DNA of 64,000 bases, from positions 34,477 to 98,476 of the forward strand of contig JADDOH010011217.1 of the NCBI GenBank assembly GCA_016648135.1, given 5' to 3'. The notes beneath the pieces were generated by a model. The model was not told where the DNA came from and ran no database searches. It saw only the letters and a list, made by a program, of their open reading frames with translations. Below are positions 32,645 to 45,525 of this stretch, piece by piece. The position numbers were made by a program, and so were the translations under genes. Numbering within the stretch: the stretch's first letter is position 1; the number at the start of each line of letters is the position of its first letter. Origin of the DNA: Agrypnia vestita. Its lineage: Eukaryota > Arthropoda > Insecta > Trichoptera > Phryganeidae.

Positions 32645-35600
32645 TTCGTGTCCGTGTTGATTTTTATCAATGATATGGTGGTCTTGCAGCATTATTCTCA
32701 CAGATTTATTTTGGAGTAGGTACTAATAGTGTTTACATTTTTTCTTCATTAGCCAAAAATATAATGCTGCTACAGTCATTAGGATGACGAACAATAATAG
32801 ATGTCACTTCTTCACATGATTTGTGTTTATTCCGTCCCAATTTCTTGTATCGATTTTTTTAGTCAGTTTTTTACGAAAATCTCGTCTAGAATCTACTGCA
32901 TTATTTGCGCGGGTATATTAATTTTATCTCGGGTACAATTGGGCGTAAGTCTGCCGATGCGTCCAGCCCAAAAAACATGGAACTGAGAAAATGGCTTCTA
33001 AAAATTTGAATCTACAAAAACCAAATCGATATTTAATTAATTATAACATATTATTACATTCTGCACATGTTCTATGAATTTGATAAAGCATGAAGTAAAA
33101 TGTATTATTTGAAGCGTTGAAAATGTTCGACCCCGTTAGATGTTTTCTACAAAATTGTAGAATTAAAAACTTGCAAGATGCGTGCATAGGTACTACAATG
33201 ATTTTTTTAAACTCATATTGAGAATTAATTTAACGGAGATGGCCGTGATGCGGGTTACAAAAATATTGAATTTTATAAAAAAATTTAGAATTTTTTTAAA
33301 AACTATAGCACTTTGAGCTTTGATGTTTTCAGCGCATGAAGATATCGCATTTATGTGTCCAAACCCGTATATAACTCATTTTTAGCATATTTTGGGTTGG
33401 ACGCTTTCTGCATAGCTACGTTCAATTATTATTCTATATAGAGAAAGCATGTTACGCAGTAGAAATAGTTGTTACTGGTATACATACGTGTCGATGTGCG
33501 CGCTGATCACCTGACTAGATAAATACTGTGTTCAATTTTAAAATGATTATAATTTTTTCTTGATTCGTATAACACAACGTTTACGAGATTCTTTGCACGA
33601 TCTGATTTGAACCACTTTCTCGTCCATAATTTCCACGTTGGAGATAATTGAGCGTTGCTTTTCATTTCTCGAGTTTTATTAGATTTCAATTAATTTGTGT
33701 TTTATCCGTCGCCAGCTAATGGATGGGAATATTTAAATACATTAACGTGGCATGTTTGCGATGGCATGAGAAACGCGATTAGTCGGTTTTACTTTCGAGA
33801 AACATTCGAGTTTTGTGTGAAGTTGATCGCCATGTTTTTGCGCTCTTCAAATTAAATGGTAAATTTTAGACGTCTCTAATCTACGAGAGGTTGGATATGT
33901 GAGAATAATTGAGTTTTGTTTTGTCGTAAAAGCTTGTTTTGTAATTAAAAATATGTTTTTTTTTCCATATATATATCTACTGGCGCCACGGGTTATTTAT
34001 TCGGTTTTCTAGATATTTTTTAGTTTCGTACTTGTTGCGATTGCTTCTTTACAAAGTTGACATCTTGATAAGATAAAGATGTCTTCAATTAATAAATACA
34101 TTGAAAGAGGAAAAAGAAATTCATTAATTAAAACCTGATGTTTATGATGAGCTGTTGAAGCATAAAAAGAAGTCATGAACACATCGCGTTATTGGCAAAC
34201 CATATCCACGGTCCCTACTTAAACTAAGTAATCTACAAAACATCCATTTTACAGGAGAGCTGTTTGAAGTTGATTTCACATACATTAACGTTTTTATGTC
34301 AGTTTTTTTCTGAAAAAAAGCGTAACTTTTTTTTAATTTCGTTATGCGGAGATTATTTTTATGTATTGGAACAAAAATGTTAAAAGTGCACTTCTCCAAC
34401 TTTACGCAGGGCCGTCGATATAATGATATGGTGAAGTCCCTTAAAAACTTTTTGGAGAACTTCACTAAAATCATTCAGCGATCCTGATAGGTGATCTTGC
34501 ACAAAGGCGATATGAAAGTTTATTCCATTCACTTTTTCAACTGTAATAAAATATTTTTTATGCAATATATCGGGTTTGAAATTTTTGGGTTTTCTGAGAC
34601 ATCATATCGCGGGGAAACAGCACAAAATCAGACGAATGAGATGGAGACTTCCGTGAGAAAAAACAATTCTTAAATGACGCTTTATTCAGTGATATCCGAG
34701 ATTCAGAAGTCGGCTAAACGGCGAGCGAGAATGGAGTGGAATTAATTATATCGCAGATAATGTACGTCTCCGCTCGCTTGTCGCGAAGGTAATGTCTTGT
34801 GAAGCCCCGCTGATGACGCTCCTAACGACCAGTTATATACAAGTCACAGCCTCCCGGTTAAGCATCATTGCCTAATTATCTTCTCGCTTTTTTGTCTTCC
34901 GTCTGTTATACTATTTGCTTTGCTTTTTGCGCGTTCTCTGGTAAAACATATTAATTATCGCCTGGTAAAACACCGCGGAATCGTTAGAGTCTAACCGACG
35001 CTCTTTGTTTAAATATCTGTATTTGAGTTTTCGCGCGGACGTACAAAAATGGCTTAAATATTTGTCATTAATTAAGATGACAAATATTAAAATGGAATTA
35101 AACATCCTCAACTGTAGATACGCCTACCGATTCTTAAATATATTGGTCCTTTTATTTAAATCTTATACATATTTTACCAAACATAGAGAACACCGTGAAA
35201 AAATTGCGATTCAGGAACGGGTAGAAGGAATAAGGTTTCATGCTTAAATCTTCGATACAGTCCTCTCCTGGAAATCATTAGAAATGCAACGGACCGAAAT
35301 AAACGGCGACAGATCATCCACAGTGATTAGTTGTAGCTCCACGATAGTGACTGCTCTTATTGAGAGCAAAAAAATTAGTACATTTAGGTGACTACACATA
35401 ACCTATGTTCGAAAATATGGTTACCCACATATAAATTTAACATAAACCGAATCGAAAACGTTAAAAAAACATTTGTTAAGCATATTAACTACAAATTTAA
35501 TTTGAATTTTAACTATTTGGACTCGACACAATTTCATAAATTAGACAGACACTCTTGAAAACAGGCGAATATTATCAGATCAATCCTTTACCAAATAATT

Positions 35601-38600
35601 CATAACCTTATTGATTCTCCTGAAACCACCATCTTACTATCTTTCCACGTCACACTCTGACCACACTTTTCCCTTCCAACATATCATACCAACAATAGGA
35701 AATCCTCTCTCATCCCACGCGTATGCTCAGATTATAATAACCTTTTGAATTCCATAGATATTTGTAATACTAAATATGAAGAGTATCGTCATATGGTGCG
35801 GCAGATACTAGTAACCCTCCCTGACCATGTGAATTATATATATTACGAACCCTTTTATGTTTATGATAAAGTTAAATTTGGAACAATCACTTAAATGAAA
35901 CTGTAAAATTGTTTGATCTGTCATTCATATCAAATTGACTTCTCTATAATTATGTCTATCTGTGTCATTCTTTAATTGTTGGAGACATTTAACTATTTTT
36001 TTCTGTATTTTGTCCTACCAAGCAATTATGACTACTGTTGGATGACCGAATAAAATAAAACAACGAAGTCAAACAAATTTGGAGTAATTTTTCAACCATG
36101 CCTAATGATGAGAGGAACTCTTCTCAAAAGTGAAAAATAAACTCAACGCATACCTTGTACATATACATGACGCGCATTTACTATTATTTCTCCCTCTCAA
36201 CTCCCTTTACGCGAAATATTTTTTTCATCATTCGGAAACGATTTTACTTTTCAAATACGTCGTCGCGTTTCTCGCAAAACCTGAAAAACGCGTTGTGACT
36301 CGTTTTGTCAAGGTTTTTTTTTTGTAATACACATGATTTCATTAATCAACATTTCTTCTATGCAGTCGTAATATTTATATATTTATAATTTAATTCAACA
36401 CGAATCATTTACATTTATGCAAATATCTATGTTGATTTTTATCCCGCCAATAAATTACACGAAACGTTAATAATACGTATAAATCTTGTGATTTAAATAA
36501 TTCCTGTAATACTTTATTTTTGAAGTTACGTTCGCCTTGTCGTTTTAGTACTATTACTTAGTAATACATGTTTTTTTTCGTGAAGGGTTTACACCACGTT
36601 GAGCCATCAAAAAATAAATTAAAATTTAAAGCTTTTTTGACGTAACTGTCACACTATGAATTTCGATTTATTATCATTTTTTACGGCGTACATAGGTTAA
36701 TATTACACCAACAAATTATTTTGAAAATTAAAATGGCAGAACTATATGCTATCCTGCGAAAGTCCTTCTCCGTGACGCACGCAACTGGCGAGATAATCAT
36801 CTTGCTGGGTTTTTATGAAATAAAAAGGTTAATTATTTTCTTGTTAAATTATGTAATGTCTATGATGTTGTACATAAGAAAAAAATTGTGCAAATGAGAT
36901 CAGTTTGAAATTTTTTTTAAATATATGTCAAAAATTCATTATTAACAAAAGGAGCATTTAATAAAAAAAATCGTACACTACATAGTAGAGTGTTTTTAGT
37001 AAGAAGTGTGCAAATCGGCCTTATATTTTATAATACATAATCTCCACCAGTCTGTAAAATGGAATTTCAAGAAAAACGCAAAAAATAATGAAATTCGTTT
37101 AAAAATTCACCTACCGTGCTAGCTTCAAATTGCTATAAATCAGCCAATTTTTTTAATTTTTCAATTATTGAAATCTCACGGCAAAAATGATAAAGCAAAA
37201 AAAAAACGATTTTTTTGAAAATGCCAAGGTGGTGAAAATCTGGAAAATTTCCTCCGATCAGATGATTTTAATGTCCTCTTCTTATTATTTATTAACAAGT
37301 TAGTATTTTATCTTGTATCTGCACTCACATTCCTGCAATTATGCTGGAAACGTCTGTACCACGGTGTATAATTCTGAAGTGATTTTCATTATTTATTGAG
37401 TGTACTCTGTACTAAAGATTTTCCTTATTGCGTTAAAGGTTTAATATCCACCGATCTGTGATATCTTTATTAACTTGTTAGTAATTTTCAGACTTCGCTT
37501 GTACATTTTGTAATTGTAATTTGGGCACTATAGTAGGAAGGTTTATCAGACTATCAATTATCACATTAACTCTAGAACGCGTTTTAAGAGTAAAGTATGA
37601 TTTTATGGCAAAATGTAAATAATTTTTCACCAAATATTATTTTACTATTACGACGCCTTGAAAACCGAGATATTTTATTTATTAGAATATTCAACCAATG
37701 AAAAAAATATTCGTAATTAATTATTCTGACGTATTGAAGATGAATCCGTGAAGAAAAACCAATTTTATTATTTACAACAGATTGACGAAAATATTCCTTT
37801 GCAAGTTATAAATCTCCCCTGTGGACCTAGCATTTGTTTATGTATTCAACATATTCTAAATCAACCAAAACACTTAAATGTCCCCGTTTTTAATAAAATG
37901 TTTATATTTTTGAGACAATGAAGGAGTTTAAAATATTTTTTAACGAATGAAAATGAAAATTTAAGCAAAATTGAACAAAATTGTGAAAGTACATAAAATT
38001 AAAATATCTCAGAAACTAACAAAGTTATATAATTTTAAAATTGCGTTTTGCATAAATAATTTTGTCCCGTCCGGTGGAGTTGCGTGACGTCGTCTCTCTT
38101 ATTCGGTATACATCACGGTTTGATCTCCGGCCCTGTCCTCAGACACATCACTTGTTATATACTCTTATATCAATCTTCTCTTTATTTTTTGACACCTTTC
38201 TCTGCCTATCCTTACCGTTCATCAACTTTAAACTCCATACTATACCTAACTCTCGAATCGAATTAACCTTTTTGCTAGTTATTTTTTAATTGGTTACTAG
38301 GCTTCGCTTTTAGTTTTCGCCCGCTCTTACAAAATTTCGCTAAGAGCGATTTCAAACGGTATCTAAAAATTACATATTTTTTTTATTCGACAGACTAAGT
38401 GTGGGTACAAAAAGAATCGCAATGGAAAACTAGGCGCGATTCTTCGAGAGATTAATTATCAAATTACATAGTATTAGGTTTCTTTGTGGTAATGCTCGCC
38501 ATTATCATTGTTTAGAATATTCTGAATGTTACGTAATATGGACCTCTCCAAATATGGCCACCCCTACAGCGATGCAGGACTGGTTCGAGCAGTTTGGAGG

Positions 38601-39280
38601 TCCTAAATTAATATTTGCCTCTTCCCCCCCACCCCCCCCTTCTCGTTCCTCTGCCGTACCAACTTATTAAAAACATCTTTCATCAAAGCTACGGAATTAA
38701 CTAATGTGTAATACTGTCATCTTATAATAGATTATAATTAAGTGCTAACATTCCAAAGGGTTGGGAGTCAACCCTTTCTCCTCCTGTACCCTTCTCTCGA
38801 GCAAAAGCTGATGTCGCCCAATAAGTGTCTAAAATGTTTTCCTACGCGCACCGAATGATCGTGGAAAATATTTTATTTCGAAAATTTCTAAACATTTTAA
38901 ACATTATAATTTTTTAATGGAAATTAAGATTCGTAATTTTTTGAGCACTGCAGCCTCCTCTTTCTATTCTGTGTAAATTAGCGTGTATATTTTTAAAACT
39001 GTGTTATATGAAAAATTTATTTGAATATTCACAGTGTAGTAACAATATATATTGTTAAAAAGTAGACTGTTAAAAATCCACAACCCATTGATGAGAAAAA
39101 ACTAAAGTTAAAGGAAATGAGAGGGCAATAGAACTATGTAGTTAAAAATGGTGATGTACTCATATATGCATAAAAAATAACAACAAAAATACCACATTCC
39201 ACAATACGGGACAAGTTTTTATTGATTTCACTAAAAACGACTGGACACGAACTAAATCGGAGCACTGTTCTTAAATTTAC
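32645..39280. other. long AT-rich spacer, no gene recognised
   Basis: About 6.6 kb without a recognised gene or element. Open frames are short, AT-rich and without motifs. A possible small MITE lies at 38551-38613 (GGACCTCTCCAAAT against AGTTTGGAGGTCC). A C-rich run is at 38625-38640. The 39-kb end leads into a zone with heat-shock-like words. Confidence 0.4.
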
Positions 39281-39289
39281 AGTTACCTA

Positions 39290-39825
39290 ATATTTCTAGA
39301 ATATTTCACACACTTACCATTACACTTTTTCTTAATTCGCTTTAATTAACGCTATTTCTATCGCTTCTATCACTTTATAGAATATTCTGTTCAATTTTCG
39401 CACGTATGAGTAATGACAATGCGTGCGGCAATAGCCCTTTTTACTAAACGTGTTGGTTTGACGAGTTTTCGCGAACATTCTTTATTTACATTCTAAATTT
39501 CCTGTGCCCGCGAGAATGCTCCAGTCGATTTCAGATTGCTCCAGAGTGTTACGGAGTGTTCCAGAGATTTCGAGAGACTTCGATAATGCGCAATGCCTCC
39601 GGATTCTAGCATCTCGTTACAATATTGTAATAAAGGTAAAAATAGGAAGACTGCGGCAGCTGGGTCGTGTGAAGAGAAACACCGATGTCAGTGCTGAACC
39701 CCAAACCGACAGACACAAACTCGGGGAGCCTATGCGAAGATTGAGCGACAATCAGATAGAAGAGTCGACAGAAGTAAACCTCCCACCCAACTTTTCTGAC
39801 ATAATTCTCTTTAGCTTTTAACATT
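39290..39825 (+). promoter_or_regulatory. zone with scattered heat-shock-element pentamers and a short ORF
   Basis: Three contiguous alternating pentamers, TTTCG CGAAC ATTCT, lie at 39467-39481. AGAAT ATTCT is at 39379-39388, and TTTCT AGAAT at 39290-39299. CTGTGCCCGCG (39503-39513) also occurs at 46799-46809, next to the dense HSE array, so this may be a diverged copy of that repeat rather than a host promoter. A 105-codon frame (39504-39821) starts here; it is basic with no recognised domain and one piece (RLRQLGRVKR) faintly like the RTE tail. Confidence 0.3.
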
Positions 39826-39829
39826 AGTT

Positions 39830-40430
39830 TAATTTTTTTTGTATTTGATTGCCTTTATTTCATAAGACAACCACGTTACCCATATTTTTAAGTCCCACAC
39901 TTTGTGTGATCAAACCATCCGTGATCTAAGTGGAGCTTTCTTAATTTTCGTCCAATTTCGGAGATGAGCTCTTTTCACTTCGTATCCAAGTATTCTTCTC
40001 AACCATAACATTTCCCCCGCGTTCGCAGTATTTCAGAAAATAAAATGTTGTGCACTCGAAAGGGCACATTCCTGAACAGAAAAATCCACCGGACCTCCCC
40101 GACCCTTCTCGTCATAAAGGCATTCTTCCAGCTTTAAGAACTCTAATAATTTGAATAAGACCGTTCGTTCTCCTCGCTGGTGAGGACAGCATTTGAAATA
40201 TTCCCCTCGGGCCACACAATTCCGTGAAATATAAGTTCCCTATTAGAATTCTTAACTTCTGGCTGCGATGTGAATCTGCTGGGATAATAAGTATTTTTCT
40301 TACCATGTAGCGTGCAGTAATAATTTTAAGATGTTTTCCAAAAATGATACCGATTAAATTTCCCCAATTCAAGTAGATATTAAAATTGACTGCTCGTAAA
40401 TTATACACCAACACAGGATAATAAGTAATA
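39830..40430. other. spacer, no gene recognised
   Basis: Minus frames at 40033-40414 overlap in different phases and show no motif. Confidence 0.4.
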
Positions 40431-40431
40431 A

Positions 40432-41567
40432 TATAACTAACTAACTAACTAACTAAACATCACGCCGTTTCCCCGAAGGGGTAGGCAGAGAGGATTGAAC
40501 GCCACACTCTTCTATCCTGGCACACCACTTTTGCTTCGGCCACATTCATACATCTTCTCATACAAGTTCTACGGTTGTTGCGGATTTTAACAGGGCCATC
40601 CTCAAACACTTGTTGTATCTGATCATGCCAGGTCTTTCGCGGACGCCCTCTATTTCTGTTGCCTTCAACACTCGCCTCATATATTTTCTTAACTATCCTT
40701 TCCTCGTTCATACGTTCCACATGACCAAACCATCTCAACACTCCTTTCTTTATTCTATCTATCACACTACAGCCAGCATTGCATTCACGTCTAATTTGTT
40801 CATTCTTTACTCTATCGACCAAAGATTTTCCACACAAGCGTCTTAGTGACCGCATTTCTACCGCATTCAGTCTACTTTCATTCCTCTTTTGCCAATTCCA
40901 GGCTTCACTTCCATACATTAGAGTTGGCACTAGAACGCCATTATGTACCGCTAGTCTTGCTTCCTTTGACAGATTCTTATTGGCCATAATTGCATTTAGA
41001 GCACCATTAACTTTTTTTCCCGCAGTCACTCTCCTTTCGATATCATTCTCAGCCTTGCCGTCTCTACTAAACATACTTCCCAAATACACAAACTCGTTCA
41101 CTTGTTCTAAGCATTCATTGTTTACAATTACATCACACTTAGTCACTCTTTCGTCTCTCTCAAATACCATCACATTCGATTTGCTGACATTCATCATAAG
41201 ATCACTCTGCATGCATACATCGGACTTCCTGGATACCAGGCACTGCAGATCAGCTTCACTGTTAGCCACTAAAACTGCGTCGTCTGCGTATAGTAGTAGG
41301 CAGGATATGGTAAGTCCATTCATTTTCGCTCCAACTTCTATTTCCTTTAGTTCTTTCATAGAATTATCCATATACAGATTGAAAAACCATGGTGTCATTA
41401 CGCATCCCTGTTTGACACCTTTTGTAATATCAAACCATGATGAGAATGCCCCATTAATTCTCACGCAAGCTCTACTTCCTTCGTACAGGGATGCAATTGC
41501 CTGTATGAGTTTACTCTTCACTCCGTATTCAGACAAAACCTTCCATAACTTTCGTCTTAATATAGCA
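40432..41567 (-). mobile_element. TTAG-tail non-LTR retrotransposon, 5' truncated (master copy)
   Basis: The minus strand runs from the middle of the reverse transcriptase to a 3' tail of TTAG repeats (plus strand, CTAA units at 40436-40455). The 3' end is shared with fragments at 18165, 53105, 54890, 55295 and 58595. The left flank in element orientation (about 41567) is where RT similarity stops. Confidence 0.8.
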
Positions 41568-41596
41568 TAGTGAATAATAATATACTCGTATAACAA
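40460..41596 (-). CDS. non-LTR reverse transcriptase, C-terminal two thirds (RTE-type or related)
   Basis: Uninterrupted 378-codon frame. About 12 N-terminal residues are read-through. RT similarity starts at RRKLWKVLSEYGVK (14-27), so the endonuclease and RT fingers are lost. Visible: GVKQGCVMTPWFFNLYMD (60-77), LLYADDAVL (101-109; catalytic YADD 103-106), the thumb region, MYGSEAW, a DRVKNEQIRREC block, VLRWFGHVERM, NRGRPRKTWHDQI, and the end AYPFGETA. The order is that of insect RTE-like endonuclease-reverse transcriptases. Nothing after the palm is broken, so the copy is young or under recent amplification. On its own it lacks the first catalytic Asp of RT and cannot be an active enzyme. 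Confidence 0.8.
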   Translation of the reverse strand: MLYEYIIIHYAILRRKLWKVLSEYGVKSKLIQAIASLYEGSRACVRINGAFSSWFDITKGVKQGCVMTPWFFNLYMDNSMKELKEIEVGAKMNGLTISCLLLYADDAVLVANSEADLQCLVSRKSDVCMQSDLMMNVSKSNVMVFERDERVTKCDVIVNNECLEQVNEFVYLGSMFSRDGKAENDIERRVTAGKKVNGALNAIMANKNLSKEARLAVHNGVLVPTLMYGSEAWNWQKRNESRLNAVEMRSLRRLCGKSLVDRVKNEQIRRECNAGCSVIDRIKKGVLRWFGHVERMNEERIVKKIYEASVEGNRNRGRPRKTWHDQIQQVFEDGPVKIRNNRRTCMRRCMNVAEAKVVCQDRRVWRSILSAYPFGETA

Positions 41597-41639
41597 AATG
41601 CATTCGAAAACCTGTTCAAAATGAAATCAAACATAATTT

Positions 41640-42035
41640 CGTTGCCTTTCCGTCTGTCCGTGACGTCCGTAATTTTGCTCGAAATTACGGCAAAAAAAAA
41701 ACGAAATTTAACGGCTGGAGTTGGGGATTGAACCCCGGGCCAGCAAACTCGAACCGGCCGCAACTTAGCGATTTGCTACCGCCGAGGGTTACCGGTTAAA
41801 AATTCTGTAGGTACATGTATGAACCATTTCATGTTCCGCCCAGCACAGTCGCCAGGTACCATTAGCTACTGGCAGGTGAAATATAAGAAAAATGTTCATA
41901 ATATATTATTTTGATTTAAGTCGTTATTACTAACTATTTCATGGGTGTCGAGTATAAATAAGTAAATAGTATTTACTAAATTCTATAGGAACCAGCAAAT
42001 AAAAATACCGTCATTTTTGACGGGTTACAGTTAAT
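41640..42035 (-). repeat. SINE-G, full-length copy (S4)
   Basis: On the minus strand: CTGTAACCCGTC, AAAAATGACGG, a variable part, A-box-like GGCGGTAGCAAATCG (complement of 41769-41783), B-box GGGTTCAATCC (complement of 41725-41735), CCAGCCG, TAAATTTCGTTTTTTT, CGAAATTTCGAGC-like and GGACGTCACGGACAGAC. The best B box of the family. It sits next to the truncated retrotransposon at 40432-41567. Confidence 0.7.
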
Positions 42036-42284
42036 TTAGACACCCATATAAAAACATCTTTCTTTGAATATACTCATTAAAAAGTTTTCAACAAACATAT
42101 TTTGATTCAAATAATTCCCTTACCAAGGTATTTACGTCTGTAGGTATATATGTTTATGAATATGTCTCCAAGCATAAGAGTTAGTCTCTTTTTGGAGAGA
42201 AAATTTATGTATTGTGTATCGCTTTAATAGACTAGTTAATAAATGTAATATATATGTCTAGAAATATTTGAATACATAGGAACG

Positions 42285-42345
42285 ACGCTTGAACATCGGA
42301 CTATCAGATCACTATGTGAGTACTTTACCACTAGACCAACAAACT
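42285..42345 (-). repeat. tRNA-derived SINE head (degenerate)
   Basis: The complement reads GTTGGTCTAGTGG (A box) followed at tRNA-like distance by AGTCCGATGTTCAAGCG, a weakened B box. Similar to the head at 650-725; distinct from SINE-G. Confidence 0.4.
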
Positions 42346-42349
42346 AATC

Positions 42350-44390
42350 AAGCACATCTCATTGAACTAAGGTTGATTTTTGAAACGATGCATTCAACTT
42401 CCACATTCATCGTTCAACAGCAATTGAATCTCGTTTTTGAATCCTTTATTACAAGCAATCATAGTAAATTCAGTCAGCAATTTTATTGTCCCAGTGGATG
42501 TAGAGAATGTCAGAAAATATATCCTCGTCGAATCCATCTCTGGTTAAAATCGTTTTAATGTATCAGTGGTGATTCTTATTTCATCCCACAGAACAAAAAA
42601 TCTAAAATGGTTATTAATTCACAATGTTGTTGTATTTATAATATATGTTGATGATTATAATATTATTATCATTGTAGTTTATCTCTCTTATTAAAAACAC
42701 AGTTGGAAATTATGTATATGTCATTTTTATGGCATTGTTTTAATTAGTTTTTATGGCGTCGTTTGTAGGGAATTACAGTCGATTCTACCTTGAAATCGCT
42801 TTCATCTCAATCTACCTTAAATATTTTTCATCATCAATCGTTTTATTATGCTTATTTAAGTCGTTCTCACCTGTTATACATATTATAAGTAAGCATCATA
42901 AATGAAATACAAAATATTCAGTCACGCTGAAGATCTTTGCATGTCCCATAATTAGGCCGTGTTGGCTATGGAATCCACACACTCTACACTTGCGCAGATA
43001 TTTTATATATCGTATAATTTATTTATTTATACCATAATTATTTTATTTTCTAATTTCTCATCCGTAAAAAGTGAATTCTGTGACAAGCTTTTCCCTGATT
43101 TTTATAACATGTTTTTACATTTTACTTTGATGGCACACTGGGACTTATCTATCAGTGCTATTATATGTTGATAACATGTATGTTACAAAATAATAATAAA
43201 ATATTAAATACAAGGTTGTAAGAATAGATTTTCACGCGGGTAAAAAATTCCGTGTGTGTTTTTATTGATTGCATTTGATTTTCTCGTTGGGTTTGGGCCA
43301 TTGTTGACGTGATCGACTGATTCTGCTTCGAAGAAAGCGTGAAAGGTTTACAAATGAATGAATGTAGGTCCTGTTATACCTCGTATTGGATTATTCATAT
43401 GCTTTGGGTTTTTCCTAACGACTCACACTTGTAACCGAACTATGCACGTGACCCGCCCAAGAAAGAACTCTAATATGCATGCCCTTTTTCCGGTGGAGTT
43501 GAATGCGGTAGCCAAATAACAGCCTATTATTGGAGGATCGTGTAGTAATGAAATGGGCCTCGTGATAAACCGAAATATCATCTGTCTCGAAGTAGTTTCA
43601 AGAAAAACGCGTTTAAAGTTAGAGTTGAAACTGGTAGAAACTGGCTTCAATTGAACACTTAATATGAAAAGATTATTCCAACATATGTTAGAACGACCTT
43701 CGGTTATTGTATTTCAAAATATGTATATATTTAGAGTAAGGTTTTATAGGGGAACACGACCGCAGGTAGATGGAAAATCCCTACCCTCAATTGTTCGATT
43801 CGCTCCAGCAGGGCCGGTTTTGATGCAGCGTCGCTAAAATAGCAATATCTCCGAAAATAATTTGAATTTTGAAAAATCCTCTTAAGGACATATTCTTAAA
43901 AGTTTATGTTTTGAAAATATGGAAAAAAGATTTTTTTCAAATTTCCTGACTAGATTACACCCTTAAGCATGCATAATCGGAAAAAAAAACAAAACGATAC
44001 AACTCCGAACCCTTATTTCCCCCGATCTGCTAAAATATGCATTCCGGGGAGAACGGAAACGCGTATGTGGCTTCAAATCATCCATATTGTCATTCACAAC
44101 GCAGTTCCATGATCATAAATGCTTCTCTACGAGAGTTGAAGAATATTTTCTATCGAACTTGTCCAACAAAGAAAAGCACCTCGTTTCTTGGTGTTAGAGG
44201 ATACGATTCAAGATACCACATATCGGCCTGTAATACGAGTACATAGAGTACACTTATTACTGATTAATATCGCAACCGAAGATGCGTGACATAGGTTTCA
44301 CAAATAACAAGATAACATAACAAGGTCAGAGTAGTCGACATTTAGGCGATTGAAATCATATTTTTAATTTGGAATATTAAGCAATATTAT
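42350..44390. other. spacer, no gene recognised
   Basis: AT-rich. Open frames at 42289-42558, 42959-43171 and 43423-43650 show no motifs and no splice pairs. Nothing else recognised. Confidence 0.4.
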
Positions 44391-44396
44391 TTTTAT

Positions 44397-44705
44397 CATC
44401 ATCAACTTCTTCCCCTTCTTCTATTCGGGTCTGGTACCCACTGCATCGACATGGCGCCTCCATTCGTCCCTGTCTTGCGTTGATTGTGCGGCCTCCGTCA
44501 ATTGTAGTCCCATCCTTTCCTCACACAGTTTCTGGAGTTGCGCCTCACCCAACTGTGTCTGGGGCGGCCCACTGGACGTCTACCCTCAGGAATCGCACTC
44601 AGTATTTTCCTAGGAATTCGGGCATCAGACATTCTTAGTATGTGCCCAAGCCACCTCAGTTGCGATTTCTTGATTCTTTTTAATGTATATATATTATTCT
44701 TCCGA
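44397..44705 (-). mobile_element. RTE-like non-LTR retrotransposon 3' fragment
   Basis: Minus frame: KKSQLRWLGHILRMSDARIP, RKILSAIPEGRRPVGRPRHS. Continuing past a frame change, the complement of 44398-44500 encodes AQSTQDRDEWRRHVDAVG followed by TRPE. This is the full tail order of insect endonuclease-reverse transcriptases (LRWLGH, PxGRRPxGRP, AQDRxxWR). One frameshift lies between the blocks. 5' truncated and dead. Confidence 0.75.
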
Positions 44706-44739
44706 ATTATTGATAAATAAATATTATCATACACGTTTC

Positions 44740-44812
44740 CTATATACATTATCTTAATTAATAATTATACCCCTGTGGACAAAATCCGGTAATTGCGTTC
44801 TCAGTATATATA
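44740..44812 (-). repeat. Rep-A fragment (copy A5)
   Basis: CCTGTGGACAAAATCCGGTA and ATTGCGTTCTC are the complement of the upstream part of copy A4 (32413-32446). ATATTAAGCAATATTATTTT at 44385-44400, across the RTE fragment, matches the end of copy A3, so the RTE piece may have inserted into a Rep-A copy. Confidence 0.45.
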
Positions 44813-45059
44813 TAAACATATACATATATTAATATTATCAAATATAATTATATTCCATGATCGCTAGACAGCGCCCTCCTACAATTATGTAAATCATTCG
44901 AGCGCCATCTCCTAGATTAGGTGGTCTAATAGAGACCATGACTGTAGACCATTGATGTATTGCGGCTCGAAATTGGAAGGTATGGTTGATATACTGAATA
45001 TTGATCTAACATCTGAGAAGTAAATAAAACTATCTATCTGTATCTGATTGCATAGTAGT

Positions 45060-45310
45060 GCGTATGATGTGTAGTTGCGTGAACGGGTGGCGGGGTGGAT
45101 TTTTCTTGAGTGCGAAACTTCCGGCAGAAGGGAAAAATTCCCCGCCCCTTGCCCGCTGCGGGGGGCCGGTAATGAAAAAACTTTTTTCCTTTTTGCCACA
45201 CAATCCACGAGCCGCGCCCTTTATATAACATTTGTTTGCCAACTTTCCGTACACACTTCCAGGAATTCCCCCGCACCCGGTCCGCCTCCGCAGCAGATTT
45301 GATGGATTTA
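45060..45310. other. GC-rich block of unknown nature
   Basis: A 250-bp block with GGCGGGGTGGAT, CCCCGCCCCTTGCCCGCTG and CCCCCGCACCCGGTCCGCC in AT-rich surroundings. Three overlapping minus frames are open, with Gly/Arg/Lys-rich translations and no domain. On the minus strand TATATAAAGGGCGCGG near 45236-45221 looks like a TATA box beside GC-rich DNA. A cryptic promoter, an exon or a GC-rich repeat are all possible. Confidence 0.3.
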
Positions 45311-45525
45311 TTACTAATTAATAACCTATCCAGTCCAACTAACATCCAACTAGAGTATATTGTTTACTTAGGTTGTAAGCGTTTTTTAAATTAAATTAAC
45401 TGTCCGGTATATACTAGGGATGGGTCGTCCACGTCCGTCCATCGACGAGACGATCAACTAGTTGAATTCGTCAACTAGTTGATCTATTTTCAACTTTATA
45501 GATAAAAAAATAAATGTATTATAAT

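Noticed and set aside
39504..39821. 105-codon gene downstream of heat-shock-like words
   Set aside because: No known small heat-shock or other domain, no TATA box, and the start overlaps a repeat-like CTGTGCCCGCG word.
40436..40455. Interstitial telomere repeat
   Set aside because: The unit is TTAG, four bases, not the insect TTAGG, and it sits at the 3' end of a retroelement family.
40779..41570. 263-codon plus-strand frame rich in Phe, Leu and Ser
   Set aside because: Antisense shadow of the reverse-transcriptase frame on the minus strand, which carries YADD and the family motifs.
41725..41783. tRNA gene on the minus strand
   Set aside because: Good B box, but the flanks belong to the SINE-G family found in several copies, and no proper cloverleaf forms.
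44912..45345. Several minus-strand open frames in the GC-rich block
   Set aside because: Three phases are open together and none shows a motif; low stop density explains them.
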